NCBI GenBank assembly: GCA_030685235.1
Contig: MU839092.1
Location: forward strand, 530,076 to 594,075
DNA length: 64,000 nucleotides
Direction of reading: 5' to 3'
Source: Copromyces sp. CBS 386.78
Taxonomy: Eukaryota; Ascomycota; Sordariomycetes; Sordariales; Sordariaceae
Under the pieces are notes generated by a model. That model did no database searches and was not told where the DNA came from. It saw only the letters and a program-made list of their open reading frames with translations. This document shows, piece after piece, positions 14,519 to 26,199 of this stretch (position 1 is its first letter; the number at the start of each line of letters is the position of its first letter). Made by a program: the position numbers and the translations under genes.

Positions 14519-15755
14519 CCCCTGAAACCGTGGTCAAATAATACCAGCGTGGCAGCAGCTCAAAGAAGTGGCCGGGAGGGCTCTTGATAGGGAAGATGTC
14601 AGGAGCGGCTACGATGCTTGGTCACATAAGATTTGTTTCGGTTATCAAAGAAAAGATCGGGGAGAAAATCTATATATGACTGGGCAAAATATGATGTACA
14701 TATATCTGCATTCGGAGTCTGCGAACCAAGTTCATATCAAATTGCTTGCAATACTTATCCATTGCATTGTAAGGTACATTTGCATGATCATTCCTATGTT
14801 AAACCTGCATTTCTGTGTCCGAGATTAGAGCAGACAAGTGTTACAAGATATCACCACATCAGCCAGTCCGTTTCCCTGTGTGAAGGGATTCAAGTGAGTG
14901 GTTGTAGAAAAGGACAAAACGAACATCTCGAGCACCGTGCACTTTTAGTGTTATACGTACTGCTCGTTCTCTATAGCCTAGTTACAATCCCATCTCTTGC
15001 CGACAACAAACCGAGTTACAAACTTGTTCAGGTATTTCCAGCTAACCACAAGCCATCCACAAGCCATGTTGTGGTTCTGTTAGGTGAACTGTTCCACTTT
15101 TTCTCTTGGGGTTCATAAAGCCTAGCGGAAGATGATTAGAGCTTGTTAACACTGATGTTGGAAGCCATTAAGGGGGATAGCATCTCAGTGACCTGTAGAA
15201 GAAAGAAAGGAACTGACTCTCATAGGTACTATACAAGTGGACACGGGTTAGGGTTAGCTACGAAGAAATGATAACATTTCAAGGCAGGGCAAGCCCAACT
15301 ATGTAAACGGCTAGCAAGAGGGTGGTGAGGCAGATTGGGGAAATCTGACACTCACAGAAATAAATAGTGTATCTTGATACATTTCTACTAGTCTGTCGAT
15401 ATTCATTTTCAACCATCATAACTGAAATAGACGAAATGACGGCATGCACCATGGCGTTCACAATGCCGGTGCGCGATGGAGCCTTCTACGTCTTTCTACA
15501 TGAGCCCCACTCTTCCAGAATATCGTCAGGAGCTACCCCGCCATAACACAAGCTGACTGCTCTTCCGCTCTCTCCTTCATACATGTGGTGACTTGACTGA
15601 AACAGAACCGTCCGTTCCGTGTTTGCGCATTTCTTCGCTCGGCCTTGCTCTAAGGTAGTTTCGCCATTTGCACGCCGGTATATTATTTTACAATCGCTTC
15701 AGAATCGAACATCCAAAGCCTTCGTCAGATTGACTGCTCGCCGCAAAGCGCCAGG
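14519..15755. other. Intergenic region upstream of CDC37
   Basis: About 1.2 kb between the F-box gene and CDC37, both plus strand. It holds an AT-rich part around 14680-14790 and a telomere-like GGGTTAGGGTTAG at 15245-15257. No supported gene. Confidence 0.45.
15245..15257 (+). promoter_or_regulatory. Telomere-like box GGGTTAGGGTTAG
   Basis: Two tandem TTAGGG-type units about 500 bp upstream of the CDC37 start. TTAGGG arrays are bound by Tbf1/TRF-type Myb proteins in fungi. With only two units it may be chance or a regulatory telobox. Confidence 0.35.
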
Positions 15756-17355
15756 ATGCCGGTCGACTACAGCAAGTGGGTAAGTTGCCCCCTTTCCGGC
15801 CACCACGAGTTCTACAGATGCACTGACATACCGATTCAGGATGCGTTGGAGCTCAGCGATGACTCTGATATTGAAGTCCATCCCAATGTCGACAAGCGGT
15901 CCTTCATCCGCGCCAAGCAGAACCAGATTCATGCGGAGCGCCAGCAACGCAAGCTCCAGATCGAGACCTACAAGTACGAAAGAATCATCAATGACACCCT
16001 GATCAAGCGGATCTCTTCCCTTCTTGCCTCTCTCAAGGCTCATGCCTCGGAAGTCAGCTCGCGCAACCCGGGTGAGGTGGCCTTCCAGGCTGTCATAGAG
16101 TCGGCTGCTGGTCTAGATCCCAAGGACGACCAGCCCCCGCCGAGGCCCGCCGGCGTTCATAACGCAGAAGAACAACTGCCTACGTACACCAAGATGATGG
16201 CAACGCTTCTCGATCAAGTGAACAAGGCATTGGAGGAAAAGAAGGTCGAGCAAGACAAGAGATACGAGGCGACCATTGCGGAAGTGGAGGAGCACCTGAA
16301 GAAAGTCACAAACCTACAGGGGGAGTTGCTCGAGAAGCTCGACGAGCTGGAGAAGATTGAAAAGAGCAAGATCACGAGCGAGTCTATTCACACGGGCTTT
16401 GACAGCACTCACATCAATAAGTCGAAGCCCTCTACCTCGGAAGAGAAGAAGGATGCGTCCAAGGTCGAACTTTTGAACCCGAACTACAGCGGCACCGACA
16501 GCCTACCCGCACCCAGCAAGGCCACAGACGATGATGACGATGACGCTGAAATCGAGGCTTCTCCTACCGCCAAACACTTTGCTACCATCAAGGCCGGCGA
16601 CTACCGCGAGTCCCTCGCCTTCCTTACGAAGCACCCAGAAATCCTTACCGAAAAGGAAACCGATGGCCTTCTCGTCCTCGCTTTCGACGCACAGCTTCAG
16701 AACCGTGACGACTACGCTCGCAATTGCGTCCACCAAGCACTCCTGCTCCAGTACTGCCGGGCTTTGGGTCGCGACGGCGTTGCTCTATTCTTCAAGCGCA
16801 TCACGACACAAGGTCACCAGGCCCAGGAGGTCTTCTTCAAGGATGTGCAGGACACATACTACAAGATCAAGAACAGGGCCAGGGAGATCAACCTGCAGAG
16901 GGCAAAGGAGGAGGCCGAAGGTGGCGGCGAGGGTGTGGAACAGATCCAGCTGCATGCGGTAGAGCCGGGTACGGTGATCAACATCAGCATCCCTCCAGCT
17001 GACAGCGAGGACCCTGAGGTACAGCAAGCTAGAGCTATCTTCGAGAGCTTTAGCCCTGAGATGAAGAAGGCTCTGGAGACGGGCAAGTTAGATGAGGTGA
17101 ACAAGGTTTTGGGCAAGATGAAGGTTGAGGAGGCTGAGGATTTGGTGGGCAAATTTGGAGATGTAAGTTCACGGTCGTCTGCTCGGAAATCGGCTTGTTG
17201 TGGGAACAAAATTGCTAACGCGAGGTCCTTAGGCCGGTATCTTGAGTCTCGAGGAGGAGATCATTGACGCTACTACACAAGAAGGCCAAGAAAAGTGGAA
17301 GGAGATTGAGGCTGCCGGGAAGCACGCGGAGGAGCCCGCCGGCGACCCGGAGTGA
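15756..17355 (+). CDS. CDC37: Hsp90 co-chaperone Cdc37
   Basis: Delivers protein kinases to Hsp90 in the cytosol. Exons 15756-15779, 15840-17162 and 17233-17355 give 1470 nt (489 aa). The N-terminus MPVDYSKWDALELSDDSDIE is the family signature: the kinase-binding segment with the conserved Ser of the casein kinase 2 site inside an acidic stretch. A helical region rich in Lys/Glu/Arg follows, then an acidic linker (DDDDDDAEIEAS), then the Hsp90-binding domain (AKHFATIKAGDYRESLAFL). The first coding exon is only 24 nt and ends at W8. The last intron (17163-17232) is supported by GTAAGT and by the spliced DAGILSLEEEIIDATTQ; reading through would replace that conserved end. Confidence 0.96.
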
Positions 17356-18779
17356 TTGATGTAAGACGCCGTCTTCACAAATTTTGTTCTCATCTCAACA
17401 CTTTTAGGACATAGTATGCGTTGTAATTCGACGGACATAGCAACGAACACAGGAGCATGTCAAGCTTATGGTTTATTGAACTCATGCGATACGTATGTTT
17501 TCGACGAGAATGGTCAATCAGATGATCACATCCATCAATGGTCAACTTTGTGTTGTTGAGCTCTGGTTAGCACATCAAATTTCAGTATCACTTCACAACC
17601 TCGCTGTAGTGCTCTTGGGTCATCCTGGCGCTGTTCGTAAAGCAACACAATGACCACGTAATCAAAGAGCTATCTTACCGGAGAGAACCTTGACATGGTA
17701 TTAGACTCGCGTGGATGTTTCATTCGTTCATCTCGAAATTCCCCAAGCGAGAGCAAGCAGCCTCTTTCTCCACAAGCTTACGTTTCCTCCGCGGAGCTGA
17801 CGCAGTTGTCCTGTAAGGTGCTCACAACCTCAAGTACCTATGCCCAGTACAAAGGCAATGGTTCGCCTGAATCCATCCTTAGAGGGCAGCGGAACGGAGG
17901 ATCAAAGGAACAGTTTCCTTGGTGTTTCGGGGGTGTTTGAGGGTCTTATATTGATTGGGAAAACAGACGGGTCCCCTCAGGGCCCGTCGCTGGGGCGACC
18001 TTTCCTAGGCCGCCGAGAACCAATCAGATTTTGCGATTTCTCTCCTACCCAGTCTACCCCTGAATTACAAACCCCGAGTTTGTGTGGTACGTACACAAAT
18101 CTCCAGATTGGGAACTCCGTTCTACTTTGCGAGGCGCAACCTCACCTCGTTTCGTCTTGGTCCGTTCGAGCCCTTTGTATGAGCCGCGCTCTTCTGAGAA
18201 TTGGCAAGTCCCAAAGGGCGAAGATTGCGCGGGTCGTAACCGCTCGACCATTCACGGTTAAGCGGGCTGACTGACTGCGGTAAGAAGCGAGGCGCAGCAC
18301 GCCCCCCTTGGGTCTTGTCAAGTTACAACAGAGAATCGTTTCGTATCGCTGAAGTTGACTGGTGAGAAGCAGTCCTTATTTTGGAAACAGAGCCTCCTTG
18401 TCGTCGCAGAGACGTGGAGTGATCTTCAGCTCCGTAGCGGATCCCAACCCAATCAACCCATTGGGTAGCGGAGGTATGTACAAGCCCACCTATGCAGATC
18501 CGTTCAAAGAGCAGGCTTTCTCTACCGTGCAGAAAGAAATGAAAGCCGGTGGATGGGGCAAGGGCTGGAAACGCTTTGCGGGAAACTTGCATTCTTCTTC
18601 TGCTTGTCATTCTCTTTCTTACTCCTCTTCAATATTTTTCTGAGACTCATCAATGTTTACTTGCGGGTGTTAGGCGTTTGCTTATTACACTTGATTCCAG
18701 GCTCGGGACCCAGACCCGAGACCCCTTTCCCACGATCGTTACCACCGCAACAACTCCTTCACGGGTCAAACCGAAAGTA
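17356..18779. other. Intergenic region CDC37 / PLC-like gene
   Basis: About 1.4 kb. The longest ATG-started frame is 17840-18274 (144 codons, plus strand). It has no recognisable domain and is probably chance. The frame of the next gene is open back to 18549 but has no ATG before 18780. Confidence 0.4.
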
Positions 18780-19979
18780 ATGATAATGCCATCACTCATC
18801 TCATCTCTGACGGCGGCGCTATTACTGGCATCTGGAATTCATGCCGTTCCACAGGGACCGTTTGGAGCCGAGAGTGGGATCGTGAGCGCGGTACCAACAG
18901 CATCAGCATCGACGGCCGGCGTAGCCGCTTCTCAACCAACAACATCATCAGGGTCATCGAGCAATGCCGCCAGCGATATCTCAGCCTGCAACAACTCACC
19001 GTTGCTCTGCGATCGGGCCTACAACAATGTCACGCACATGGGCGCGCACGATTCGTCCTTTCTCAAAGATGGCAGCACCGGTAACAGCTTAGCTGGCAAC
19101 CAGTATTTCAACGCCACAGTCGCCCTCGACGCCGGCATCAGACTGCTCCAAGGCCAAGTCCACGACATCAACGGAACACTCCGACTATGTCACACCAGCT
19201 GCTCCCTGCTCGACGCAGGGCCACTCCAGGACTGGCTGGCCAAGATTAAGTTCTGGATGGACACCAACCCCAACGAGGTTGTGACGCTCCTGCTTGTGAA
19301 CTCCGACAACAAGCTCGTCTCCGACTACGCCACCGTGTTCGAGGGATCCGGCATCTCCACCTATGGCTACCAGCCGACCGACGGCAGCACAGCCAGCAAG
19401 ACCTGGCCCACGCTTAGGGAGATGATTACCTCCAATAAGCGTCTGGTCAGCTTCATCGCCTCCATCGACTACTCCACCATTTACCCGTACCTGCTCAGCG
19501 AGTTCGACCACGTCTTTGAAAACCCGTACGACGTCCTCAGCCTGAGCGGGTTCAACTGCACTCTCGACCGGCCCAAGGGGCAAGGGTCAGCGGAGAACGT
19601 CATCGCGTCCGGGCGGATGCCGTTGATGAACCACTTTGCTTATAGCGTGCTTATGGAGGGCGTCCAGATCCCAGATGAGACGAACATCGACATTACCAAC
19701 AGCGCGGACACCACCACCACGGGAAACCTGGGACTGCACGCTGATACCTGCGTCAAGCAGTGGGGAGTGAAGCCGACGTTTATCCTGGTGGATTTTTTCG
19801 ATCACGGTCCGGCGATTGATACGGCCGATCGGTTGAATGGGATCAGCGAGGCCACGGGGAGGAAGTCGACGTCTGCGGAGAGTAAAGAGAGCAGCACGAG
19901 CGGCGCGGGGGAGAACAAGGCAATGGGCATCAATGTCGCGCTGGTGGCTTTTGTGGGCTTTGCTTTGGCGATGGTGTAA
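18780..19979 (+). CDS. Secreted, GPI-anchored PLC-like phosphodiesterase
   Basis: Predicted TIM-barrel phosphodiesterase of the PI-PLC X-domain-like superfamily, single exon, 399 aa. The first in-frame ATG starts a signal peptide ([19 protein letters not shown], cleavage likely near HAVPQG). A Ser/Thr-rich spacer follows, then the catalytic-like domain: [16 protein letters not shown] with the first active-site His, [22 protein letters not shown] with a second His, and [12 protein letters not shown]. The C-terminus has a Ser/Gly-rich omega-site region ([10 protein letters not shown]) and a final hydrophobic segment ending in the last residue, which suggests GPI attachment. Related fungal proteins are annotated only as PLC-like phosphodiesterases; the substrate is unknown. 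Confidence 0.88.
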   Translation: MIMPSLISSLTAALLLASGIHAVPQGPFGAESGIVSAVPTASASTAGVAASQPTTSSGSSSNAASDISACNNSPLLCDRAYNNVTHMGAHDSSFLKDGSTGNSLAGNQYFNATVALDAGIRLLQGQVHDINGTLRLCHTSCSLLDAGPLQDWLAKIKFWMDTNPNEVVTLLLVNSDNKLVSDYATVFEGSGISTYGYQPTDGSTASKTWPTLREMITSNKRLVSFIASIDYSTIYPYLLSEFDHVFENPYDVLSLSGFNCTLDRPKGQGSAENVIASGRMPLMNHFAYSVLMEGVQIPDETNIDITNSADTTTTGNLGLHADTCVKQWGVKPTFILVDFFDHGPAIDTADRLNGISEATGRKSTSAESKESSTSGAGENKAMGINVALVAFVGFALAMV

Positions 19980-20953
19980 ATGATGTTGTTGTGAAACTAA
20001 GGTGATACTGTTAGAATGACCTCTTTTGGAGGAAGTCAGTCGTTAGCCTGGTTATGGCGTTTGGGGCAATTCTTTTGGGGGCAATTGGATAGACTTTTGA
20101 AAGTAGATTGCCTATTGGTTTGTGACCATCTGTACGGGTATTAGAACGGGTAATGTTCGTCTCATGGTGTGCTCCTTGTGATGAATCTTGCGAGATATTG
20201 CAATCCCGTTTCGTTGAGTGAACTGAAAAACTGTCCTCTCGCACATATCTTTAGTCCTCCTCTTCCACGTACCCCCTCCTCGCCGCCCTCATCATTCTTT
20301 TCGGCTCGCTTGACTGACTCTTCGCTATCTGTTGACTAATACTCGATCAGGTAGCACGAAGGCAACTTCAAGAAACGATCAAGTCGATGCCATACTGGTA
20401 TGAGCATGGAGTTTACACCAATGGCTGTTGATTTCATCCGAGCTCCGGCGCTGTTTTTCGTTTGCTTCTTTGCCAGGACCGGGCGAAAGTGGCATGCCGT
20501 TGCTAAAGATGATTGTTAGGTTGATTCAAAGATCACCAGCCCTCACTCCTACGCAGAAGCACCGTGCTCTTTCTCCATCGCACAAAACCTCCATACCTAA
20601 AATCCGAAGCCATTCTGTGGGTAGAAGTTGGCCGCTCCTTCCACACTGCAGTAGTTGGTCTGGAGGCAAACTGGAAGGTACGGTCATCCTACCATATGCT
20701 CGCACATCAACCTAAAGAAATCCACTTAACCTCTTCGTCGTTCAAATCCTTCGTGCGGTAGTCAGTTGCCAATGACCACGGATAGATTATCCTTACAACT
20801 TGGCTGAGGCAGCGCTGCGAACGGCAGCATATCCTTGATTCTTTTCTTGCGCTCAGTTTCTGATCAATTGTTGACGCCGACATCTGCGATAAGTTACCCC
20901 GCGCAAGCACGAAACAGTCGAGATCTTGACGCCATCGAGGGTCTCGACATACT
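19980..20953. other. Intergenic region
   Basis: About 970 bp between two plus-strand genes. Short frames only, none with protein character. Promoter of the following gene presumed. Confidence 0.4.
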
Positions 20954-22004
20954 ATGCACGCAGAACCGATGAGTTCATCAAGGGCGACATTCTATGCGCA
21001 CCAAACGATGAATCTCCATGCCCGGTATGGATTGTCGGACAACGCGAAGAGGCTTCTTCGGGATCATGACCAATGGAGGATGGGATCCCTTGACCGAGAT
21101 CAACTGGGTCGTAACGTCCGAATGTCTCCCGACTTGCGGAAGTCCATCACAGACACCATCACCAAATGCGCCGCGATGATGCGCAAGAAACCCGACGAGG
21201 TCAAGAATTGTATCGAAATCATCCAAGCCTGTACCGAGATTTTGGATGCTGCTGGTAAGAGATGTTTATTGTTACCTGCGTTCATCTACTCTTCATACAT
21301 TCTGTATATTACCTGTATGCTAACAAGTCCTTCTACTAGACAAGCCACCCGATTTAGAGGGCTTCCCATTCTTCACACTACCCGCCGAACTACGCCAGAT
21401 CGTATATCGCTGGTACGCAACCAAGATTGTAGCCTCGACATTGGTAGCATATCAAAGCGACAATTGCGACTGCGGCAAATGGACATCTCCGAATACTTCG
21501 GTTACCCCTACTATATATCGCGTGGACATGGCGTTGGCTAGGACCTGCAGGCAGATCAAGACCGAGTACCTCGAATTTATCTACCACAAATACACCTTAT
21601 ACTTCGACTGCTGCTGCGAACTGAATAAGCGCTTGAACAGTAACCCAGCCCTGCGCTCCAGTCTTCGTTCCATCAAGGTTCATTGGAACGGCCCCGTGTC
21701 GGACAAAGCCTTCACCCGTCTCGCCAAGTGCCAGGAGTTAAAACATCTTGACATAGTCGTTTCCAAGTCAACCACCTGTTTCGAGACTCCCCGGGAGAAG
21801 GAGATGCGGCGTTATTTCCGTTCATTGAAGCCAGCTAGACTTGTGGACGCTTTGGGAATTGACGAACTGCTCACCATTCGAGGCCTCACGTCTGTTTGTG
21901 TCTCGCACGTGAACGCCAAACAGAACGTAAAGCGAACAGATGAAGAGCGGGCAAATCTCCAGGGGTTGCTCAGGGTCAAGCTTCTCGTTTCCGGGCTCGA
22001 CTAG
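20954..22004 (+). CDS. F-box-like hypothetical protein
   Basis: Uncharacterised fungal protein of 321 aa from exons 20954-21254 and 21340-22004. The intron has a GTAAGA donor, a GCTAAC branch site and a TAG acceptor, and joins EILDAA to DKPPDLEGF. The segment FFTLPAELRQIVYRWY followed by ALARTCRQIKTEYLEFIYH is the F-box-like start plus RTCRQI pattern common in fungal proteins with a truncated F-box. The C-terminal half has no recognised domain. Homologues are usually hypothetical proteins. The ATG at 20954 gives MHAEPMSSS; the second ATG at 20969 is also possible. Confidence 0.65.
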
Positions 22005-22277
22005 AGGAAGAAGATGCGGGAGGTATGGTGGTCGTGGCGGCCATGCTTTGGGCGTAGATGCCAGATAAGGGGTATTAGCGGCCAAGTCTAGCAGGTGGAG
22101 GAATGGAGCAAGTGACCGAAGGGCATGTGCTTGAGCATGTCGGAGCGAGCCACAGGAACTTGCTTGATTTTTGAAGAGTAAGATGGCACAGAATTGCTTG
22201 CTTGATTCAAAAACTATCTAATGTGGAAAAGTGCCTTCTACTGGGTGGAATCCCTTGATGGGAATTCCGGCAAAGAA

Positions 22278-22306
22278 GGAAGCTTCTAGTGTAGAAGCTT
22301 CCGGAA
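22278..22306. promoter_or_regulatory. Inverted repeat with perfect heat-shock-type units
   Basis: An 11-nt arm GGAAGCTTCTA is followed by GTG and its exact reverse complement. Within and beyond the right arm the sequence GAAnnTTCnnGAA (22294-22306) is three alternating units at the correct 5-nt spacing for Hsf1. The left arm contributes GAAnnTTC (22279-22286). No assigned gene starts nearby; the closest candidate is the small frame at 22415. Confidence 0.5.
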
Positions 22307-22414
22307 CGGACAGCTGAAAGCCAGAATGGCTGAGAGCTGGAGATAAAAGAAACAAAAGAAACAGAAGCAGCGGTGAAGATTCCAAACAACAATTCTCGCT
22401 GATGCATTTAGGGG

Positions 22415-22759
22415 ATGTTTGCGTACATGAAGGAGAATATCGACAATTGCAACTGTCAGTGGCTGTATGGATCACACATGAGGGAGGATCTCGAAAGCCA
22501 ACGGTCTACATACGGCAACAGATATCGAGGGTACCCACGTCAAGGTGGGAAGAAAGATGCAACTGGGGGGAAGATGTTGCAACGAGAAATTGCGAAAGCC
22601 TCCAGAGGGAAAAGAGAAGGTTCCGCACTCAATGAACGTCGCAAAGCTTATTCTTGTCTTGTACGCAGCTCGCAAGCGAGGCGCATCCTGGCTCAAGATC
22701 AACCCCAGGACAGGATAGTTGACCGAATCAGGCATAAGACGACAGCGCAAAGGTCATAG
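22415..22759 (+). CDS. Candidate small basic protein (unsupported ORF)
   Basis: An ATG-started frame of 114 codons lying 109 bp downstream of the heat-shock-type palindrome. The product is basic and hydrophilic (for example RYRGYPRQGGKKDATGG and ASRGKREGSALNERRK) with no recognised domain. A frame of this length is not rare by chance, so this is a candidate only. The position relative to the element is the reason for listing it. Confidence 0.15.
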   Translation: MFAYMKENIDNCNCQWLYGSHMREDLESQRSTYGNRYRGYPRQGGKKDATGGKMLQREIAKASRGKREGSALNERRKAYSCLVRSSQARRILAQDQPQDRIVDRIRHKTTAQRS

Positions 22760-24715
22760 TAGTCATAGACGGCACCGAAACCTACCTTTCATCGTGTTGT
22801 CCTAACGTCTTCGGCTCCGCGAAGATAGACACATCGCGTATGAGGCTTTTGTTGCCCAGAGATGCCGGCTGTTTGGCTTTTTCATAGAAGAATGATACTT
22901 CATTGCTTTTGCCCCATTTTCGTGGAACTTTACGTGAGGTACCGGCATATAGTTTGCCAGACGTGCAAGTCGTGACTTTTCGAGTCGTCTTTGGTCGGCG
23001 AGTGACCGGATGATGGATATCAGGAATGGTGTTTTTGCTCAAAAATGTTTCGGTTCAAAATGGAGACGAAGTGAAAAAGTGGACCCACTTTCTGTTGCTT
23101 GCCAAATGCCAAGAGCGCCTGGCAGCTGCCAGGATTCACAACTACCTTACCGCTGCTCTAGCTCCGCTTCCTCGACACTTCAACGACACCTCACATAGTC
23201 ACATCACCTCTGCCATGTCACAGCAAAGTCATCTTGATGTTGAATACGGTCAAGAACCGAACTTTTACACTTCACACCATGAGTTCAAGCAGAAAGCCGC
23301 TCTATAAACCGATCCCGAGAGCAGAGAAGAGCACAGCCAACATCAAGCTGGAGTTGAAACGTCGCGTTAACAACTACCATTTCTTGTCATGGATTTCAAA
23401 TGTTTCTCGGATACACTCCCCACCTTCTCGGGGGCTTTGTCGCACCATGGCATCAGCCTGGATTTCACTCGTGATCTCTTGATACGCAGATTATCCTATC
23501 GTGATGGCTTTGGGGGCTAAGAGTGCGACGAACTACATCCACATGAGCACTTCTCAGTCGTCGTCATCAGGTTTTGAGACAACACCACTCTCACGCCTTC
23601 TCTGCCCAACTAGGCTGTTGACACCAGACTGGTAGTTCAGTTCATCCTTTCCTTCACAAGATCTTCTGATAACCTACTACTTCCCCTCTTACCGTGAATC
23701 TGCGACGCCTCCAGTCCTTCGAACTTCCTGTTCTTGCCATTTCTTCCATTCGGCCATATGTATCTCGGCTGAATACTCACAATCTTATTGGGCCTCCTGT
23801 CCGTAACTTCCAGCAGGTGTGTTCCTGTTCCTCACACGCGTCCTCCGATAGAGGTAATACCAAGGGCTGGCTGCTAACACGGAATAGCCCTGGCAGCAGT
23901 TGGACGGCCCATTGAACGAGACATTGCTCCTTTCGGAGGAGGGAGTGGTCCAGGGGGTGGGGTTCTCAAGCAGAGACCAAAACCTCAGAAAGCCCCTCCC
24001 GCTCAAGATCAAGGCGCCGCTACCCTTACCACCACCACTTACACGACCGTGACTACTAATACCGGGAACCGAGACTACAGGAGTGGCTCTTGCCGCTGCC
24101 GAGACCGACACCGACGCAACCGCGAGCGAGGTGACGTTTACCCTTTCTTGTTGCTGGGGATAATGATGGGTCTGTGATCCCTGTGGCACCTGCCTCGGCT
24201 GCCACGACATCCGTGACTTAAGCTATGGCCGTGTAATTGGGTGTTCGTGATGAGGAAAGTTGTTGATTCCATTTCCTTTTATCGTTGGTTGCTTTCGGCG
24301 TTTGAGCGGCGGCCGAGCGTGTCCTTGGTTTTGGATGTTTCTAGCCGTTCGAGGATTTTACAAGGAGTAATTTGGACTTATGCCTTAATTTGATAAACAT
24401 GATCATTCACAAGATCGGGATTTGGCGAGAAGTTCTCGTGTTGTTGTAGAGGTATTGCTGCGTACCTTTTTGGCTTGATGGCAGCCCGGTTGGAAGATGT
24501 GGTATGTGAGACCAGCGTGGAAGGCAGTTTGGCTGGCTCTGCTCATTGAATTTCCAAATTCGCAATGCAACAGCACCCACCATAAACACGGTTTCGAGCA
24601 TTAGGCTCATAAGAAAACACTTTCCTCATAAGAAAACCTGCCGGAAGGTCGAAAGTTCCCGATGTTGTTGTTGTTGATGAGGTGAAGGGCTGCTAGGTTA
24701 GGGGCAAACCAAATT

Positions 24716-24729
24716 AAGGGTTAGGGTTA
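24716..24729 (+). promoter_or_regulatory. RPS18: Telomere-like box upstream of RPS18
   Basis: The sequence AAGGGTTAGGGTTA lies about 230 bp upstream of the RPS18 start; a related GGTTAGGGG lies at about 24696-24704. In several fungi Tbf1-type Myb proteins bind TTAGGG repeats in ribosomal protein promoters, so a regulatory role is plausible. Confidence 0.5.
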
Positions 24730-24956
24730 TAGCGGTAATTTGAGCGAAAAGATTCAGGCAACTGACGGGCACCTGCCTGTGCACGGACCACCAAGAACCA
24801 TTTCACAGCAATTGCACGCACTTTTGCCCCGCCACGTGACGCACAAATTTCGAAAACCATCTGGGCTCGAAATCGACGGAGGACTTCCACGAACTCTGCG
24901 ACCGAACACACAGCACAGACAGTATCGAGGCGGTATCCTCGAAATCATTGCCCAAG

Positions 24957-26199
24957 ATGTCTCTTGTGTCCGGCGAGAAGGTATGTTGCAATCCTGCAGA
25001 TTCATTTCCTCCCGAAGAAGAAGATCTTGCGTTGCCCGAAGAAAACTGGGGGTTCTTGGCTGCGGTCGTTGTTCATCCTTTGGCCCCGTGGGGAGGCCAT
25101 CACGAGTGACGAGCTGGCGTCGCTGCTCACCTTCAAAACCGATGCAAATACGAGACGATACAACGCGAAAGTTCATGGAAATAGCGTCCCTACGAAGATG
25201 TCGCGACAACAGACGGTTCACCGACGCGCCGGTTTCCGAATACCGATGACGGCCTCGAGCAATGTGTAGACATGGATGTGGATATGGCTTTACTGTTAGT
25301 CCGCGATAGACCTAGGATGAAGGCGAGCGACACGGCCTCTGACGACGAGAGAGTGCTATTCGAACACATTCCGCATGCGGTGGGCAATGTCCAGAGACGG
25401 CGATAAGAGCAGGCGACCACCAGCATTTGATTGAACATTGAGCTCTGGGAGCGATGCTTGGACACGCAGCAGCCAAGGAGAACAGCACGGCAGGACCAAG
25501 AACCGAGAAACCGGCAAGCGCTGGGATGCAATGATCTTCGACTGGATAATCATAGAAGACGCTTTCGGATGCTAACTGTCTCTCCAGAGCAACTTCAACC
25601 ACATCTTGCGTCTGCTCAACACCAAGTACGTTCACCCAGGCACTTCATGATCCCGACCGCATCGCGAATCGGGAACACAACCGTTTTCAAGAGGAGGGTC
25701 AACATGTCGAATACGGATGCTGACTTTCATGCAGCGTTGACGGCAAGCAGAAGGTCGTTTACTCCTTGACCAAGATCAAGGGTGTCGGTCGCCGCTACTC
25801 CAACCTCGTCTGCAAGAAGGCCGATGTCGACCTGAACAAGCGTGCCGGTGAGCTCACCTCTGAGGAGCTTGAGCGCATCGTCACCATCATGCAAAACCCC
25901 ACTGCCTACAAGATCCCTGCCGTACGTTGAACCGATCCCACTCGACACGACTTCACCGTCTAACCTTCTCTCTACAGTGGTTCCTCAACAGGCAGCGCGA
26001 TATCGTCGACGGCAAGGACTCCCAGATCCTCGCCAACGGTGTTGACTCCAAGCTCCGTGACGATCTTGAGCGCCTCAAGAAGATCCGTGCCCACCGTGGT
26101 CTCCGTCACTACTGGGGCCTTCGTGTCCGCGGTCAGCACACCAAGACCACTGGCCGCCGCGGTCGCACCGTCGGTGTCTCCAAGAAGAAGGGCAACTAA
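24957..26199 (+). CDS. RPS18: 40S ribosomal protein S18 (uS13)
   Basis: Component of the small subunit head that contacts the large subunit and tRNA. Exons 24957-24980, 25588-25625, 25735-25921 and 25978-26199 give 471 nt (156 aa), close to the usual eukaryotic length. The protein starts MSLVSGEK, continues [19 protein letters not shown], and ends in the basic tail [20 protein letters not shown]. The first coding exon is eight codons and is followed by a 607-nt intron, by far the longest in this window. All splice sites are GT-AG, and intron 1 has a GCTAAC branch site near its end. Codon use in the exons is strongly C-ending, as expected for high expression. A telomere-like box lies upstream. 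Convergent with SDO1. Confidence 0.97.

Larger units (their letters stand above)
22005..24956. other. Long intergenic region upstream of RPS18
   Basis: About 2.95 kb. It contains a palindromic heat-shock-type element (22278-22306), an ATG-started 114-codon frame just downstream (22415-22759), GTT-type trinucleotide repeats near 24663-24678 and a telomere-like box (24716-24729). Around 23694-24180 there are splice-like signals (GTGTGT donor, GCTAACACGGAATAG acceptor) beside Thr/Pro-rich coding-like sequence. I could not assemble a complete frame there, so no gene is called; a degraded or non-coding transcript is possible. Confidence 0.4.

Noticed and set aside
17840..18274. 144-codon plus-strand frame between CDC37 and the PLC-like gene
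   Set aside because: No domain, no typical promoter-start context, and the length is within chance expectation for the size of the gap.
25240..25345. Possible C/D-box snoRNA in RPS18 intron 1
   Set aside because: The C-like GATGACG and D-like CTGA are imperfect, no terminal stem was found and no guide sequence could be verified by eye.
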